The notes under the pieces: generated by a model
Seen by the model: the letters and a program-made list of their open reading frames with translations, nothing else
Databases searched by the model: none
Told to the model about the DNA's origin: nothing
Assembly: GCA_964017235.1 (NCBI GenBank)
Contig: OZ024931.1
Span: 103,434,221-103,498,220, forward strand
Length of the DNA stretch: 64,000 bases
From: Sabellastarte sp. h YS-2021
Taxonomy: Eukaryota; Annelida; Polychaeta; Sabellida; Sabellidae
Direction: 5' to 3'
Shown here: positions 63,574-64,000 of the stretch, piece by piece
Layout of the letters: each line of letters starts with the position of its first letter
Position numbering within the stretch: the first letter of the stretch is position 1
Made by a program: the position numbers and the translations under genes

Positions 63574-63799
63574 GTACTGCTTCCCTGCATAAGTTGGCCG
63601 CAGTCATAAGTTGGCTCATCTACAGGCTTCAGAAAGACAAATAGGTTATTGTACACCAATGAAAACTGTTGCATATAATAAGTTTAACAATAATACATGG
63701 TTTCAGTGTGTAGTAGGCCACTCATGTTAAAGCCCTGTGAAGCTGTGGTGACGGCGGCCAACTTATGACTGCAGCCAACTTATGCAGGGAAGCAGTAAC
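63574..63799. mobile_element. Small inverted-repeat (MITE or foldback) element
   Basis: The left arm starts GTACTGCTTCCCTGCATAAG and the right arm, reverse-complemented, starts GTTACTGCTTCCCTGCATAAG-like sequence; both arms then carry two copies of CATAAGTTGGC. Arms of about 44 bp enclose about 140 bp. Target duplication unclear. Confidence 0.7.
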
Positions 63800-64000
63800 A
63801 CTCTGGCTCCTGAATCTTCTGCAATATAGAATCACAGATCTGCAGTCTATGTTGTTCCTTAAGCCCGGATCACTCTCCAGAAGGTATTTAATGCAGCTAT
63901 ACACAGCCGGAAAACAGAGGCTGAATGTTTTACCTCCTGTGAAAAAGATATGACCTTTTAGCTACAGTCGGCTAAATAAGAAAATCAGTATTTTAGAGGA

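Overview
The window looks like AT-rich, intron-rich invertebrate nuclear DNA. A mollusc or other lophotrochozoan is the best guess, inferred from the gene types (a sperm/ciliary tektin, a furin-type convertase, a small secreted astacin) and the repeat fauna (Ngaro-type YR retrotransposon, PIF/Harbinger, CR1/L2-like and L1/Tx1-like LINEs, tRNA-derived SINEs). I cannot name the species.

Three host genes are supported. (1) A tektin-3 gene on + (coding exons 4369-10879, six coding exons, 507 aa). (2) An intronless 631-aa furin-like proprotein convertase on - (14959-13064). (3) A nine-exon astacin metalloprotease on + (23531-35513, 281 aa) with signal peptide, short propeptide and catalytic domain, but Leu where astacins usually have the Met of the Met-turn. 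The three genes have no evident functional link. Most of the remaining sequence is mobile-element derived.

Layout: 1-970 partial palindrome-ended repeat; 971-3260 SINEs; 4369-12060 tektin-3 and 3' UTR; 13064-14959 convertase; 15238-15468 SINE; 16997-18367 foldback-like element; 19018-22949 PIF/Harbinger element broken by an L1/Tx1 LINE; 23424-35614 astacin gene, whose 6.4-kb seventh intron holds a decayed CR1/L2-like LINE, a widespread short repeat and two nested palindrome-array elements; 36376-38179 another palindrome-array element; 38720-39525 LINE tail, a 28-base poly-G run and a palindrome array; 39626-46343 a near-complete Ngaro-type element with split direct repeats (A1-ORFs-B1-A2-B2); 46711-47690 a second, related gag broken by a SINE; 48060-49229 LINE 3' end and a duplicated segment; 49230-55020 gene-free; 55024-59732 a second PIF/Harbinger element with TTA target duplication; 61497-62047 a Harbinger-like MITE; 63574-63799 a small inverted-repeat element.

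The most unusual theme is a set of 1-2.3 kb elements whose ends are arrays of short palindromes. Two with quite different end motifs (32634-34882 and 36418-38179) share a recognisably related AT-rich interior, and the first 970 bases of the window are a third copy of that interior. Exon coordinates come from reading splice sites and frames by eye. Identities rest on motif recognition, not on searches.
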